From Verrucomicrobiota bacterium (GTDB taxonomy: Bacteria > Verrucomicrobiota > Verrucomicrobiia > Opitutales > Opitutaceae), in the NCBI GenBank assembly GCA_023443455.1, contig JAEZUE010000074.1:1-64000 (forward strand): a DNA stretch of 64,000 nucleotides. Reading direction: 5' to 3'. A program made the position numbers and the translations under genes. Below, in pieces: positions 1-7,044 of the stretch (its first letter is position 1; each line of letters begins with the position of its first letter). A model generated the notes under the pieces. It ran no database searches and had not been told where the DNA came from. It was given only the letters and a program-made list of their open reading frames with translations.

Positions 1-371
1 CTTGCGTCGTTTTTTTCACCCCATTCCCCCTCCTTTTCTCTGTATCCACTCCACAAATCATCCCACCCGCCCTCACCGACACCCGGCGCCAAACCTCCGC
101 AACACCTCGGCAAACACTACAGCCGCCGCGCGAGCCGCTCACGCCTGCGTATAAAGACTGTCGAATGGAAAGGGGCGATCGCGGATCCACGGCCTCATCT
201 CACGGATAGTCTTCCGCAATGGGCTCCACAACGACGACGCGGGGGACCCGAATATCCCCGTGTGAAGCGGCGGCCACAAAGTCGATTCACCGAGTCTACA
301 AGGCAGACACCCGAGCGACGACCGCGCGAACACCCCGTCACAGCCTTCGCTCGAAGAGGAAACTGCACGGA
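1..371. other. Left-edge intergenic stretch, no gene recognised
   Basis: No reading frame here looks like a conserved protein; the open frames on both strands are arginine/serine-rich and typical of chance frames in high-GC DNA. It lies 3' of the minus-strand operon that ends at 372. I see no clear hairpin plus T-run and no repeat. Confidence 0.5.
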
Positions 372-737
372 CTAGTTCGAACCGTAACCACCCGGAGGCG
401 TCTGGGGAATGAAGAAGCCGGAATTGCCGGGCGCACCGACGCACGCTGCTTCGAGCGCACGCTCCTCTTCTTCCGGGACTTCCTCCAACGGAGCAAAACG
501 CTCCGAGTTGAAGCCAAGTTCCTGCTGGCCCTTGTGCAGGGGATCCGGGGGGTTGACCAATTCCTCCAGCAGAAGTCCGACCGTGGCGGAATCCCCGGCC
601 TTCACCACCTTTTCCCGACCGAGGAACACCTCCCTGACGGTGTAGGTGATTCCTTTTACCGGCAACTGCTTGTAGATGGCGCGAACCATCGCCGGGAAGC
701 TGTCGTTGATGCAGACTACCTTCTGTCCTTTGATCAT
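372..737 (-). CDS. Small conserved hypothetical protein
   Basis: A 121-residue soluble protein of unknown function. The N-terminal half (MIKGQKVVCINDSFP, then KGITYTVREVFLGRE) reads like a small SH3/KOW-like beta barrel. The rest contains GFNSERFAPLEE, a pattern I associate with short uncharacterised bacterial and phage proteins, followed by an acidic stretch and a Gly/Pro-rich tail. The start is well supported: GGAGG lies about a dozen bases upstream of the ATG. It is the last gene of a minus-strand run, about 25 bp after the cystathionine gamma-synthase-like gene, so it is probably co-transcribed with it. No membrane segment or signal peptide is visible. No function is assigned. Confidence 0.7.
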   Translation of the reverse strand: MIKGQKVVCINDSFPAMVRAIYKQLPVKGITYTVREVFLGREKVVKAGDSATVGLLLEELVNPPDPLHKGQQELGFNSERFAPLEEVPEEEERALEAACVGAPGNSGFFIPQTPPGGYGSN

Positions 738-762
738 AAGAAAGAATCCTCCGGGGGCGAAA

Positions 763-2274
763 TCATGCCCCTTCGAGCGCCTCGGCGAGCACGGCCAGAA
801 TTTCGTCGACCGGCTCGGTGCCCATGGACAAGCGGAGCAGTTCGGGATTCAACCCGAACTCCGCGAGCCGCGCACGCCCCGGAGGGGCGGTGACCAGATC
901 GTAGTGCGCGAGGTAGAGAAACGGGCAGCACAGCGAGTTGCGCATCCCGAAACTCGGCCCCTTCGGCAGGCGAAGACGGTCGTAAACCGCCGCGAACGCC
1001 CCCGGGCGCACTTCGATGGAAATCATGCTGCCCACGGCATCGGGACGCCGCGCGATCTCCGCGTAGTTGGCCCTGGCACCGTCGGCCAATGCCCAATGCA
1101 CACGACAGACCTCGGACCGCCCCTCCAGGAACCCGGCGACCTTCACGGTCGACTGGTTGACGACCGAGAGAACCCGCTCCGTTTCGCCGATCTCGAACGC
1201 CAGACGCCCGAGATCCCGTGAATAGGGCGGAGCCAGAAACTCGGACAACCGCGACCCGAGCGCCGCGGCATCGCCTCCCGCCGGATTCACCGCCACCACA
1301 CCAGCCAGCAGATCGCCCTCGCTCGCGGCGTATTTGGTGAGGCTGACCACTACCATGTCGGCATAGCCGAGCACGTCCACGTTCCACGGCGACGCGATAC
1401 TCGCATCGAGCACCAGATGGGCGCCATGGGCGCGGGCCAGTTCGGCCAGCTCCGGGACGTTGCAGCATTGGACCAGCGGATTCGTCGGCACCTCGGTGAT
1501 GATGCCCGCCACCCGGGCCCCCCGCTCGGCCAAAACCTGCCGCAGGGCCGACAGGTCCGTCACCGACGGAACCGCAACGTAATCGTTTTCCGGATCCGCC
1601 GTGAACTTCTGCAGGGTTGCGATCGTGTCGAGATACAACCAGCCGAGCTGGATCCACACCGTTCGCCCCCGCGGCGCCTGGGCCGCATTCGAGGCGCGAA
1701 AGGCGGCATGGATCGCGTTCATGCCGCTGGCGGCCAGGAAGAGATCGTCCGCCCGGGCCCCCGTGAACGCGGCGGCCAACGCATTCTTCACCTCGGCCGC
1801 CGGATCCACTTCGATGCACCGTTCCGGCGCCGGGGCCGGGACCAATCCGGCCGCGACCAGCAGGTCCTCGGCATGCCGGGAAGACAGAAAGCCACCACAA
1901 TGCTGCAGAAACGCCTTCGCTCGGGCATTGCGATCCGGATCGGGCGGATACGCGATGGCCGAGACCTCGCCTTCGTGCACCACGCGGACATCCTCGCCGC
2001 CCAACCAGACGCGCATCCGCTCCGCCAGATACGGGGTCGCGACCAACCACACCGCTTCACGCTGGAGGCCATGGCGGCGCGCGAATTCGTTGGTGAGCGT
2101 GCGCAAATACGGATGCGTCACAAATCTCGGATACCCCGTGGGGACATGCCGGAGCACGGCGGGATCCTTCTCCTCGTACCCGATCAGATCGGCCATCGTG
2201 GGCAGGCTGACCGAAATCGCATGCGGCCGGTCCGGAATCGCATCACCGAGCGGAATTTGGCGTAGGCTGGACAT
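763..2274 (-). CDS. Cystathionine gamma-synthase-like PLP enzyme, fungal (Str2) type
   Basis: Probable PLP-dependent enzyme of the Cys/Met metabolism family, expected to join an activated homoserine ester to cysteine in transsulfuration. The 503-residue protein carries the internal-aldimine signature SLTKYAASEGDLLAG with the candidate PLP lysine near residue 314. It has the long N-terminal region (HAISVSLPTMADLIGYEE, later GYPRFVTHPY) that I know from fungal Str2/MET-7 cystathionine gamma-synthases and not from the shorter MetB enzymes of about 380 residues. I prefer the ATG at 2274; a TTG at 2373 would add 33 unconserved residues and overlap the upstream gene by 4 bp. The active-site signature makes a PLP enzyme nearly certain; substrate specificity is inferred from family resemblance. 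Confidence 0.85.
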   Translation of the reverse strand: MSSLRQIPLGDAIPDRPHAISVSLPTMADLIGYEEKDPAVLRHVPTGYPRFVTHPYLRTLTNEFARRHGLQREAVWLVATPYLAERMRVWLGGEDVRVVHEGEVSAIAYPPDPDRNARAKAFLQHCGGFLSSRHAEDLLVAAGLVPAPAPERCIEVDPAAEVKNALAAAFTGARADDLFLAASGMNAIHAAFRASNAAQAPRGRTVWIQLGWLYLDTIATLQKFTADPENDYVAVPSVTDLSALRQVLAERGARVAGIITEVPTNPLVQCCNVPELAELARAHGAHLVLDASIASPWNVDVLGYADMVVVSLTKYAASEGDLLAGVVAVNPAGGDAAALGSRLSEFLAPPYSRDLGRLAFEIGETERVLSVVNQSTVKVAGFLEGRSEVCRVHWALADGARANYAEIARRPDAVGSMISIEVRPGAFAAVYDRLRLPKGPSFGMRNSLCCPFLYLAHYDLVTAPPGRARLAEFGLNPELLRLSMGTEPVDEILAVLAEALEGA

Positions 2275-2369
2275 CACAGAACGGGGGCGAGCAAGAGCCC
2301 ACCGCGACACGAGGCCAGCCAATTCGCGCACGCCGCCGCTCCAGTAGACGGGACGATTCCCGAAAACGC

Positions 2370-2708
2370 TCAAAACAAGGCCAGCTGCAACGGCGAGTCC
2401 GCCCCGCGGCGCCCCCGGGCGACCGGAGCCAGCCGCGTCACATGAAACACCAAACGCGAAACCGTCCGGCCATCGGGTCGCCGCACCTCCTGAACGGTCG
2501 CCTCCGCGTCGATCTTCACCGCCCGCCCGACCGCAATCTCGGGTGGCAGCGGAGAAAGCGGATCTCCATCCATTTGGAAGCGCAGCGTCGCCTCGGAGCC
2601 GTGGTCGTCGCGGATGCGGGCGGCAAAGCAGATGACCTTACGCCCCGCAGGGGTATAGCGTGCTTCGGGCACGAACGGAATCCATCCGGTGAAATGGCAA
2701 ACGTTCAT
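2370..2708 (-). CDS. OB-fold, SSB-like protein with C-terminal clamp-binding-like motif
   Basis: A 112-residue protein whose pattern of short strands (VCHFTGWIPFVPEARYT, KVICFAARIRD, RTVSRLVFHVTRLAP) resembles a single-stranded-DNA-binding OB fold. It lacks the acidic DDDIPF tail of true SSB. It ends in QLALF, very close to the QL(S/D)LF pentapeptide that bacterial proteins use to dock on the beta sliding clamp DnaN. Inference: a small DNA-metabolism accessory protein recruited to the clamp. It is first in a minus-strand operon with the PLP enzyme, separated from it by about 95 bp if the ATG at 2274 is used. No ribosome-binding site is obvious. A replication role would not obviously fit its operon partners, so the OB-fold call is tentative. 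Confidence 0.55.
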   Translation of the reverse strand: MNVCHFTGWIPFVPEARYTPAGRKVICFAARIRDDHGSEATLRFQMDGDPLSPLPPEIAVGRAVKIDAEATVQEVRRPDGRTVSRLVFHVTRLAPVARGRRGADSPLQLALF

Positions 2709-2823
2709 CGCTCATGTGGGTTGCATCCCTATCGGCTCCCGCCGTGCCGCGCTTTAGCGAAGATACCGCCGCGTCACCCTTGCCTGCTCGCTTTTCCACC
2801 GGCACCATCGCCGCGCTCCCATC

Positions 2824-3195
2824 ATGCGCTGGCTGCTTCTCCTCACCCCCATCTTTCTGGCGTTTGAGATCTGGCAACTGGTGCTTTGCGAACGTTACTT
2901 GGGCATCAAACAACTCGCCTCCGGGCGGGATCCACGCTCCGTACCGATGGGCGAAAGCCTCGCCTTCCTTTGGACACTGGCGCTCTTTCTCTACTGGATC
3001 TGGATCGGGCTTCTTCTCGGCGGGACGTCCGGTCGGGTACAAGCGTTGTGCCTGTTCCTCGTCAGTCTGGGCGGCTTCGTCCTGCGCCGAAATTCGCCCC
3101 TCAAATGGATCCTGGTCATCCTCACGATCGAGGGTGCGATCAGGGTCGGCATGCTCGTCTCCCTCGCCGGAGTGCTCTGGCGGTCGCTGCCTTGA
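2824..3195 (+). CDS. Small four-helix membrane protein, unknown function
   Basis: A 123-residue hydrophobic protein with about four membrane segments: residues 2-20 (LLLLTPIFLAFEIWQLVL), 45-67, 70-88 and 93-118. Charged loops contain ERYLGIKQLASGRDPRS and LRRNSPLK. No family is recognised. It is divergent from the OB-fold operon and about 100 bp upstream of the coiled-coil membrane protein that follows on the same strand, so the two may be co-expressed. Confidence comes from the well-formed hydrophobic pattern and the lack of a competing frame. Confidence 0.55.
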   Translation: MRWLLLLTPIFLAFEIWQLVLCERYLGIKQLASGRDPRSVPMGESLAFLWTLALFLYWIWIGLLLGGTSGRVQALCLFLVSLGGFVLRRNSPLKWILVILTIEGAIRVGMLVSLAGVLWRSLP

Positions 3196-3297
3196 TCCCG
3201 GAACCCGCTTCACCGAAGCCCGGCCTTTGTCCTTGCGACCTCGCCACGCTCTGAAGAATGGCACCATCCCCAACTCGCAGCCCTGCTTCAACGCGCG

Positions 3298-4782
3298 ATG
3301 AACATTCCCGACTCCCCCCGCACCCCCAAGTGGCCCTTCCTCATCGGCGACGGAATCCTCTTCGCGACCGCCTGCATCGTGGGCGCCACGGCGCCCACGC
3401 CGATCTCCACCGGGGCGCTTTCCGTGGTATTCGGTTGCCTGGCACTCGGGGCGATCATCGGCGCCGCCCCGTTCGTCTTGGATTTCGCTTCGAGACAACG
3501 GGAAACGGAACGCGATTTCCAACGCCGCCTCGAGGAGCAGAACCGCCAGCTGCAGCTGACCGCCGAGGCGCTCGCCTCCACCGCCGGCCAGATCAAATCG
3601 GCCCATGAAGCCGCCGGGCGCGCCGTACACGTCGCCGAAGCGCTCCCCTACCGCCTGCAGGAGAAGATCGCCGAGTTCACCAACCAACTGCAGGAGCGCG
3701 AGGATGAGGAGAAGGCGTCCATGGCCAAGGAGCTCGAGCTGCTTCGCGACACCGAAGGCCAACGACTGGCCGCGCTCGTCGCCTCGATCCAGAAAGCCAT
3801 CAAGGAATTCGTCACCATCGAGGAAAAGGCACGCGGAGCCGTCGAAGCCGCGCGAAACCTGAATGCGGAGATCGCCCCCCGCCTCACGGAGGCGGCTTCC
3901 AGGGCCGAACTCGCCCTCCGGCAAGCCGGCGGCCAACTACAAAGCAGCATCGACGCGACCGACGCCCGCGCCCGCGACACGCTCGCCGCCATCGAAGCCG
4001 CCGCCCAACGCCTGCTCGAACGCACGGCGGCGCTTCGCCAGCTCGAGCAGGAGTTCGGCTCGGGAATCGCCGCACAAATCGACCGCCTACAGGAATCGGC
4101 GAGCGCCATCGACTCCGCCTCGGAGAGCGCGAGCCGCCGCTGCCTCGAAGCAGCTGTCCTGCTCGAACAAACACGGCCGCTCGCCCCCGAAACGACAACC
4201 AAGGAAAACCCGGCCGGGCCGAGCGGCATGATTCCCTTGACCCAATTGACAGCCTTCCCGCTGAGACGCCGGGAAGGCCAAGCAACCCGGCCCACCGAAC
4301 CCGCGACGCCGCACGCGAACGCAAGCTCCGCCCCCACGCCACCGCCCACCGCAGAACCGGCGACCGCCGAGCCCTCTCTGAAAAAGGAGCCACGGAGGAA
4401 ATCCTCCTCACGCAGCCTCGGCGAGGCGGTCCTTCCGGGCTTTGCCGAACCGGAGATCGCCTATGACAACGAACCGGCAAGCCATGCCGATCCCGCGAGA
4501 ACCGCCGACGGGACCACACGGCTGCTCGTCACCGCTTTTGTCGGCATCGGCAACAAGATCTTCGTCCGAGGCGAAGGCCCCGGATTGAGCTGGGACGAGG
4601 GCAAACCCTTGGAGTTTCTCTCAATCGGCAAGTGGTCGTGGGAAACCGCCGACGCGGCGGAACCGGTGAAACTCAAGCTCTACAAGAACGACGACCTCGC
4701 CGCCCAAGGCGATGTCATCACGATCCCCCCCGGGCATCACATCGAGATCACACCTGTCTTCCACGAAAACGAGCCATTCTGA
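3298..4782 (+). CDS. Membrane-anchored coiled-coil protein with C-terminal beta domain
   Basis: A 494-residue protein in three parts. Residues 14-60 form two membrane helices near the N-terminus (FLIGDGILFATACIVGAT and GALSVVFGCLALGAIIGAA). Residues 65-310 are a long, Ala/Glu/Arg/Gln-rich coiled coil. A Pro/Thr/Ala-rich linker then leads to a compact domain of about 90 residues at the C-terminus (LVTAFVGIGNKIFVRGEGPGL, then KLKLYKNDD). The architecture resembles inner-membrane scaffold proteins whose coiled coil projects into the cytoplasm. The C-terminal domain is one I associate with Verrucomicrobiota/Opitutus proteins, but I know no function for it. Start ATG at 3298 follows the small membrane-protein gene. 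No enzymatic motif is seen. Confidence 0.7.
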   Translation: MNIPDSPRTPKWPFLIGDGILFATACIVGATAPTPISTGALSVVFGCLALGAIIGAAPFVLDFASRQRETERDFQRRLEEQNRQLQLTAEALASTAGQIKSAHEAAGRAVHVAEALPYRLQEKIAEFTNQLQEREDEEKASMAKELELLRDTEGQRLAALVASIQKAIKEFVTIEEKARGAVEAARNLNAEIAPRLTEAASRAELALRQAGGQLQSSIDATDARARDTLAAIEAAAQRLLERTAALRQLEQEFGSGIAAQIDRLQESASAIDSASESASRRCLEAAVLLEQTRPLAPETTTKENPAGPSGMIPLTQLTAFPLRRREGQATRPTEPATPHANASSAPTPPPTAEPATAEPSLKKEPRRKSSSRSLGEAVLPGFAEPEIAYDNEPASHADPARTADGTTRLLVTAFVGIGNKIFVRGEGPGLSWDEGKPLEFLSIGKWSWETADAAEPVKLKLYKNDDLAAQGDVITIPPGHHIEITPVFHENEPF

Positions 4783-4897
4783 CGGGGCCGGTTCGCCGAA
4801 ATGCCGGCACGAGCAATCCCCGGACGCCATCGTTTCCGGCCGCGACCAAGACCGCCGCCAACCCCGAAAGGAAATCCGGCCACGACACGCCCCGGGA

Positions 4898-5227
4898 TCA
4901 GTGGGAATTCTTCTCCCGATTCCAACCCCGATGGCGGATATCGAGGGTCAGATTGTAAATGGCGACAAACGAGGGAAACAGGTTCTGCAGAATTCCGACC
5001 GAGTCGTTCTTGCCCAACATGAAATAGGACAAAGTCATCAGGCTTCCTGCGACACTCATGTACCAGAAGAGCCGCGGCATCACCACCCGCCCGGCCTGTT
5101 TCGCGGCCCACCACTGCACAAACCAACGACCGGCGAACATCATCGCGCCGGTATAGCCGATGAGCTTCCACGCGGTGACCGTGAGCTTCAGCCCGAAGAA
5201 TGCACCATCGAAGAGGACCTCGTTCAT
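4898..5227 (-). CDS. Lipid-A-disaccharide synthase N-terminal-domain (LAB_N) membrane protein
   Basis: A 109-residue protein matching the stand-alone LAB_N family, named for its similarity to the N-terminal extension of some LpxB proteins. Visible family hallmarks are the aromatic helix GRWFVQWWAAKQAGR, then MPRLFWYMSVAGSLMTLSYF and GILQNLFPSFVAIYNLTLD. Three short membrane helices are predicted by eye. Members are thought to act in the inner membrane in lipid A or lipid-linked sugar metabolism, but no activity is established for the short form. It is transcribed divergently from the cupin operon; the shared 242-bp region holds the FNR/DNR-like box. Confidence 0.8.
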   Translation of the reverse strand: MNEVLFDGAFFGLKLTVTAWKLIGYTGAMMFAGRWFVQWWAAKQAGRVVMPRLFWYMSVAGSLMTLSYFMLGKNDSVGILQNLFPSFVAIYNLTLDIRHRGWNREKNSH

Positions 5228-5330
5228 TCTCTGCTGCTAGCAGCCCCCGGCGGTGGGATCAGGCAGAAAAAAATGAATTCTCATTCATCGGCTCCGAACC
5301 CGGCGCCGACCGCACCAACTGCAGCCGCCC

Positions 5331-5344
5331 TTGACTGCGATCAA
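5331..5344. promoter_or_regulatory. FNR/DNR-type operator
   Basis: TTGACTGCGATCAA differs from the FNR/DNR consensus TTGAT-N4-ATCAA by one base. Its centre (5337.5) is 41.5 bp before a start predicted at 5379 from the -10-like TATCCT at 5367-5372, the exact class II activator position. It lies upstream of the operon that encodes a DNR-like regulator, suggesting autoregulation. Confidence 0.7.
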
Positions 5345-5366
5345 GGCCCGCCCGGCGCACCGCGTG

Positions 5367-5372
5367 TATCCT
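5367..5372 (+). promoter_or_regulatory. Candidate -10 element of the cupin-DUF2249-Crp/Fnr operon
   Basis: TATCCT, 22 bp after the FNR-like box, with no obvious -35 hexamer, as expected for a class II activated promoter. The deduced start near 5379 leaves a leader of about 90 nt before the cupin ATG at 5470. Confidence 0.45.
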
Positions 5373-5469
5373 CCTCCGCCCTGGCCAAGTACGAAGTCCG
5401 CTTGAGAACACGCCTCAACCGACCTTCCTGCCCACGACCACGTCCCGCCAACGCCACTCCTCCTGTTTC

Positions 5470-5847
5470 ATGAGCACCACCATTCTCTCCTCCTCCGCAC
5501 CGGAATCCATGCGCCTCGACACCGCGACCCAATTCTCCGACAGCGGCATCGTCAGCCGCACCGTGCTCTCCGCGGGACGCACACGGGTGGTCCTCTTCGG
5601 CTTCGCCGCCGGACAGGAGCTCACCGAACACGCCACCCCGGCCCGCGCCCTCGTGCAGATGCTCTCGGGCTCGGCCGAGTGGACGCTCGCCGGCGAACGC
5701 ACAACCCTCGTCGCCGGAGAGCTACTACACATGCCGCCCGGGCTCCCCCACGCCGTGCGCGCCGCCGAACCGTTTTCGATGCTGCTGACCCTGGTGAAGG
5801 AGAACGACCTCGCCCCCGCCATCCCCTCCGGCGACGGGCTCGAATAA
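5470..5847 (+). CDS. Cupin-domain protein
   Basis: A 125-residue single-domain cupin. The conserved core is visible: GFAAGQELTEHATPARALVQMLSG (first cupin motif, with H and E/Q ligand candidates) and GELLHMPPGLPHAVRA (second motif, with the histidine of PxxPH). Such small cupins often bind a metal but have varied or no enzymatic activity. It is the first gene of an operon with a DUF2249 protein (54 bp downstream) and a Crp/Fnr regulator, a set I associate with anaerobic or nitrosative-stress regulons of denitrifiers. The upstream FNR/DNR box supports that reading. Molecular function is not known. Confidence 0.85.
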   Translation: MSTTILSSSAPESMRLDTATQFSDSGIVSRTVLSAGRTRVVLFGFAAGQELTEHATPARALVQMLSGSAEWTLAGERTTLVAGELLHMPPGLPHAVRAAEPFSMLLTLVKENDLAPAIPSGDGLE

Positions 5848-5900
5848 CACCGAGCCGACCACCGCCGCCGCCCCCTCCCTCCACGGGTCGCAATTGCACA

Positions 5901-6134
5901 ATGGCAGTTTCCCACTTCAAGAAACTCGACGTACGCCCGCTGCTGGCACGAGGAGAGGAACCCTGCGCACCGGTCGAGGCGGCCCTTGCGGCGCTTAAAC
6001 CGGGCTGGGGACTTACCGTTCTCGCGCCCTTCCTGCCCTCTCCGCTGATCGAGCGCCTCAAGGCCTCCGGCTGTTCCGCCCGCGCGGAACGCCGCAGCGA
6101 CGCCACCTGGCAGGTCGATTTTTGGCGCGGCTAG
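5901..6134 (+). CDS. DUF2249 family protein
   Basis: A 77-residue protein matching the DUF2249 pattern: KLDVRPLLARGEEPCAPVEAALAALKPG, then LTVLAPFLPSPLIERLKASG and WQVDFWRG. DUF2249 is a small alpha/beta domain related to the TusA/SirA fold and is often encoded beside Fnr/Dnr regulators and nitric-oxide genes. The classical CPxP cysteine of TusA is absent. I chose the ATG at 5901 because the homology begins a few codons later; a longer frame from 5679 overlaps the cupin and reads as Arg-rich chance sequence. It sits between the cupin and the regulator and is probably co-transcribed with both. Confidence 0.8.
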   Translation: MAVSHFKKLDVRPLLARGEEPCAPVEAALAALKPGWGLTVLAPFLPSPLIERLKASGCSARAERRSDATWQVDFWRG

Positions 6135-6161
6135 ACCGCCCCAGCCACGTCCACTGACGCC

Positions 6162-6881
6162 ATGCCCGCCCAGCCCGCCACCCTGCGCACTGCGGCCCTC
6201 GCGCACTCCCTGCGCGCCTGCGACCTGTTTGCCGGCCTGCCCCAAGGGGACCTCGAGACCATCGCCGGTTTCGCGATCCTCAAACCACTGGCCAAAGGTT
6301 CGGTGCTTTTCCGTGAGGGCGAGGCCAGCGAGGGGTTCTACGTGGTGCAGCGGGGCGCGGTGAGCGTGCACCGGGTCAGTCCCGCCGGCAAAGAACAGGT
6401 GATCCATGTGTTCAGACCGGGCGAATCGTTCGCGGAGGCCGCGCTCGCCACCGGTACGGGCTACCCGGCCGACGCGCGCGCCGTCGAGGAGAGCGCAGTC
6501 GTGCTCATCCCACGGGCACCGATGCTCGACCTGCTCGGCAGGCGGCCGGATCTCGCGCTGCGGATGCTCGGCGCCATGAGCCAGCACCTCCGCGTGCTGG
6601 TGGGCCTGCTCGACGACCTCACGCTCAAGGATGTGGAGACACGGCTGCTCAACTGGCTCGTCAAGCGGTGGATCCAAGAAGCGGGCACCAACGAGGCCCG
6701 GGTGGAGCTGCGGTCGACGAAGCGCACGCTCGCCGCGGAGCTGGGCACCACCAGCGAGACGCTTTCCCGCACCTTCGCCCGCCTGCGCGGCGCCGGGCTG
6801 ATCAAGGTCGAGCGCACGGCGGTCGTGGTCCGCGACTGCGCCGGTCTGCGGGCCCGTTTCGCCCAGCTGCTCGGCGAGTAG
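6162..6881 (+). CDS. Crp/Fnr-family regulator, DNR-like
   Basis: A 239-residue transcription factor. Residues 18-140 form the cyclic-nucleotide-binding-like sensor barrel (LFAGLPQGDLETIAGFAI, LFREGEASEGFYVVQRGAV, FRPGESFAEAALATG). A dimerisation helix with DDLTLKDVETRLLNWLVKR follows, and then the winged helix (STKRTLAAELGTTSETLSRTFARLRGAGLI) with the recognition helix SETLSRTFARL. The N-terminal four-cysteine cluster of oxygen-sensing FNR is missing, so it is closer to DNR/NNR proteins, which sense NO through haem. The recognition helix is of the type that binds TTGAT-N4-ATCAA, and such a box lies upstream of the operon. Inferred role: NO- or oxygen-limitation-responsive activator of this operon and perhaps others. 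Confidence 0.9.
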   Translation: MPAQPATLRTAALAHSLRACDLFAGLPQGDLETIAGFAILKPLAKGSVLFREGEASEGFYVVQRGAVSVHRVSPAGKEQVIHVFRPGESFAEAALATGTGYPADARAVEESAVVLIPRAPMLDLLGRRPDLALRMLGAMSQHLRVLVGLLDDLTLKDVETRLLNWLVKRWIQEAGTNEARVELRSTKRTLAAELGTTSETLSRTFARLRGAGLIKVERTAVVVRDCAGLRARFAQLLGE

Positions 6882-6978
6882 CGGGCGGCGGCGAGCGGCC
6901 AACCCGCTGTGCGGCCGCTCCCGATGGGCCGGTCGATCTTGCGCGCTTCGCCGGCGCCGGGCACCGCGCGACCAAGGC

Positions 6979-7011
6979 ACACAAAAGAGCCGGGGCGCGA
7001 GGCCCCGGCTC
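6979..7011 (-). terminator. Rho-independent terminator of the TonB-dependent receptor gene
   Basis: On the minus strand a 10-bp perfect GC-rich stem (7011-7002 with 6996-6987) and 5-nt loop are followed by TTTTGTGT. It starts 33 bp after the receptor stop codon. The plus-strand side has no T-run, so it serves the receptor. Confidence 0.85.
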
Positions 7012-7044
7012 CGGAATCGAGAGAACTGCGAACCGATCCTGCGA

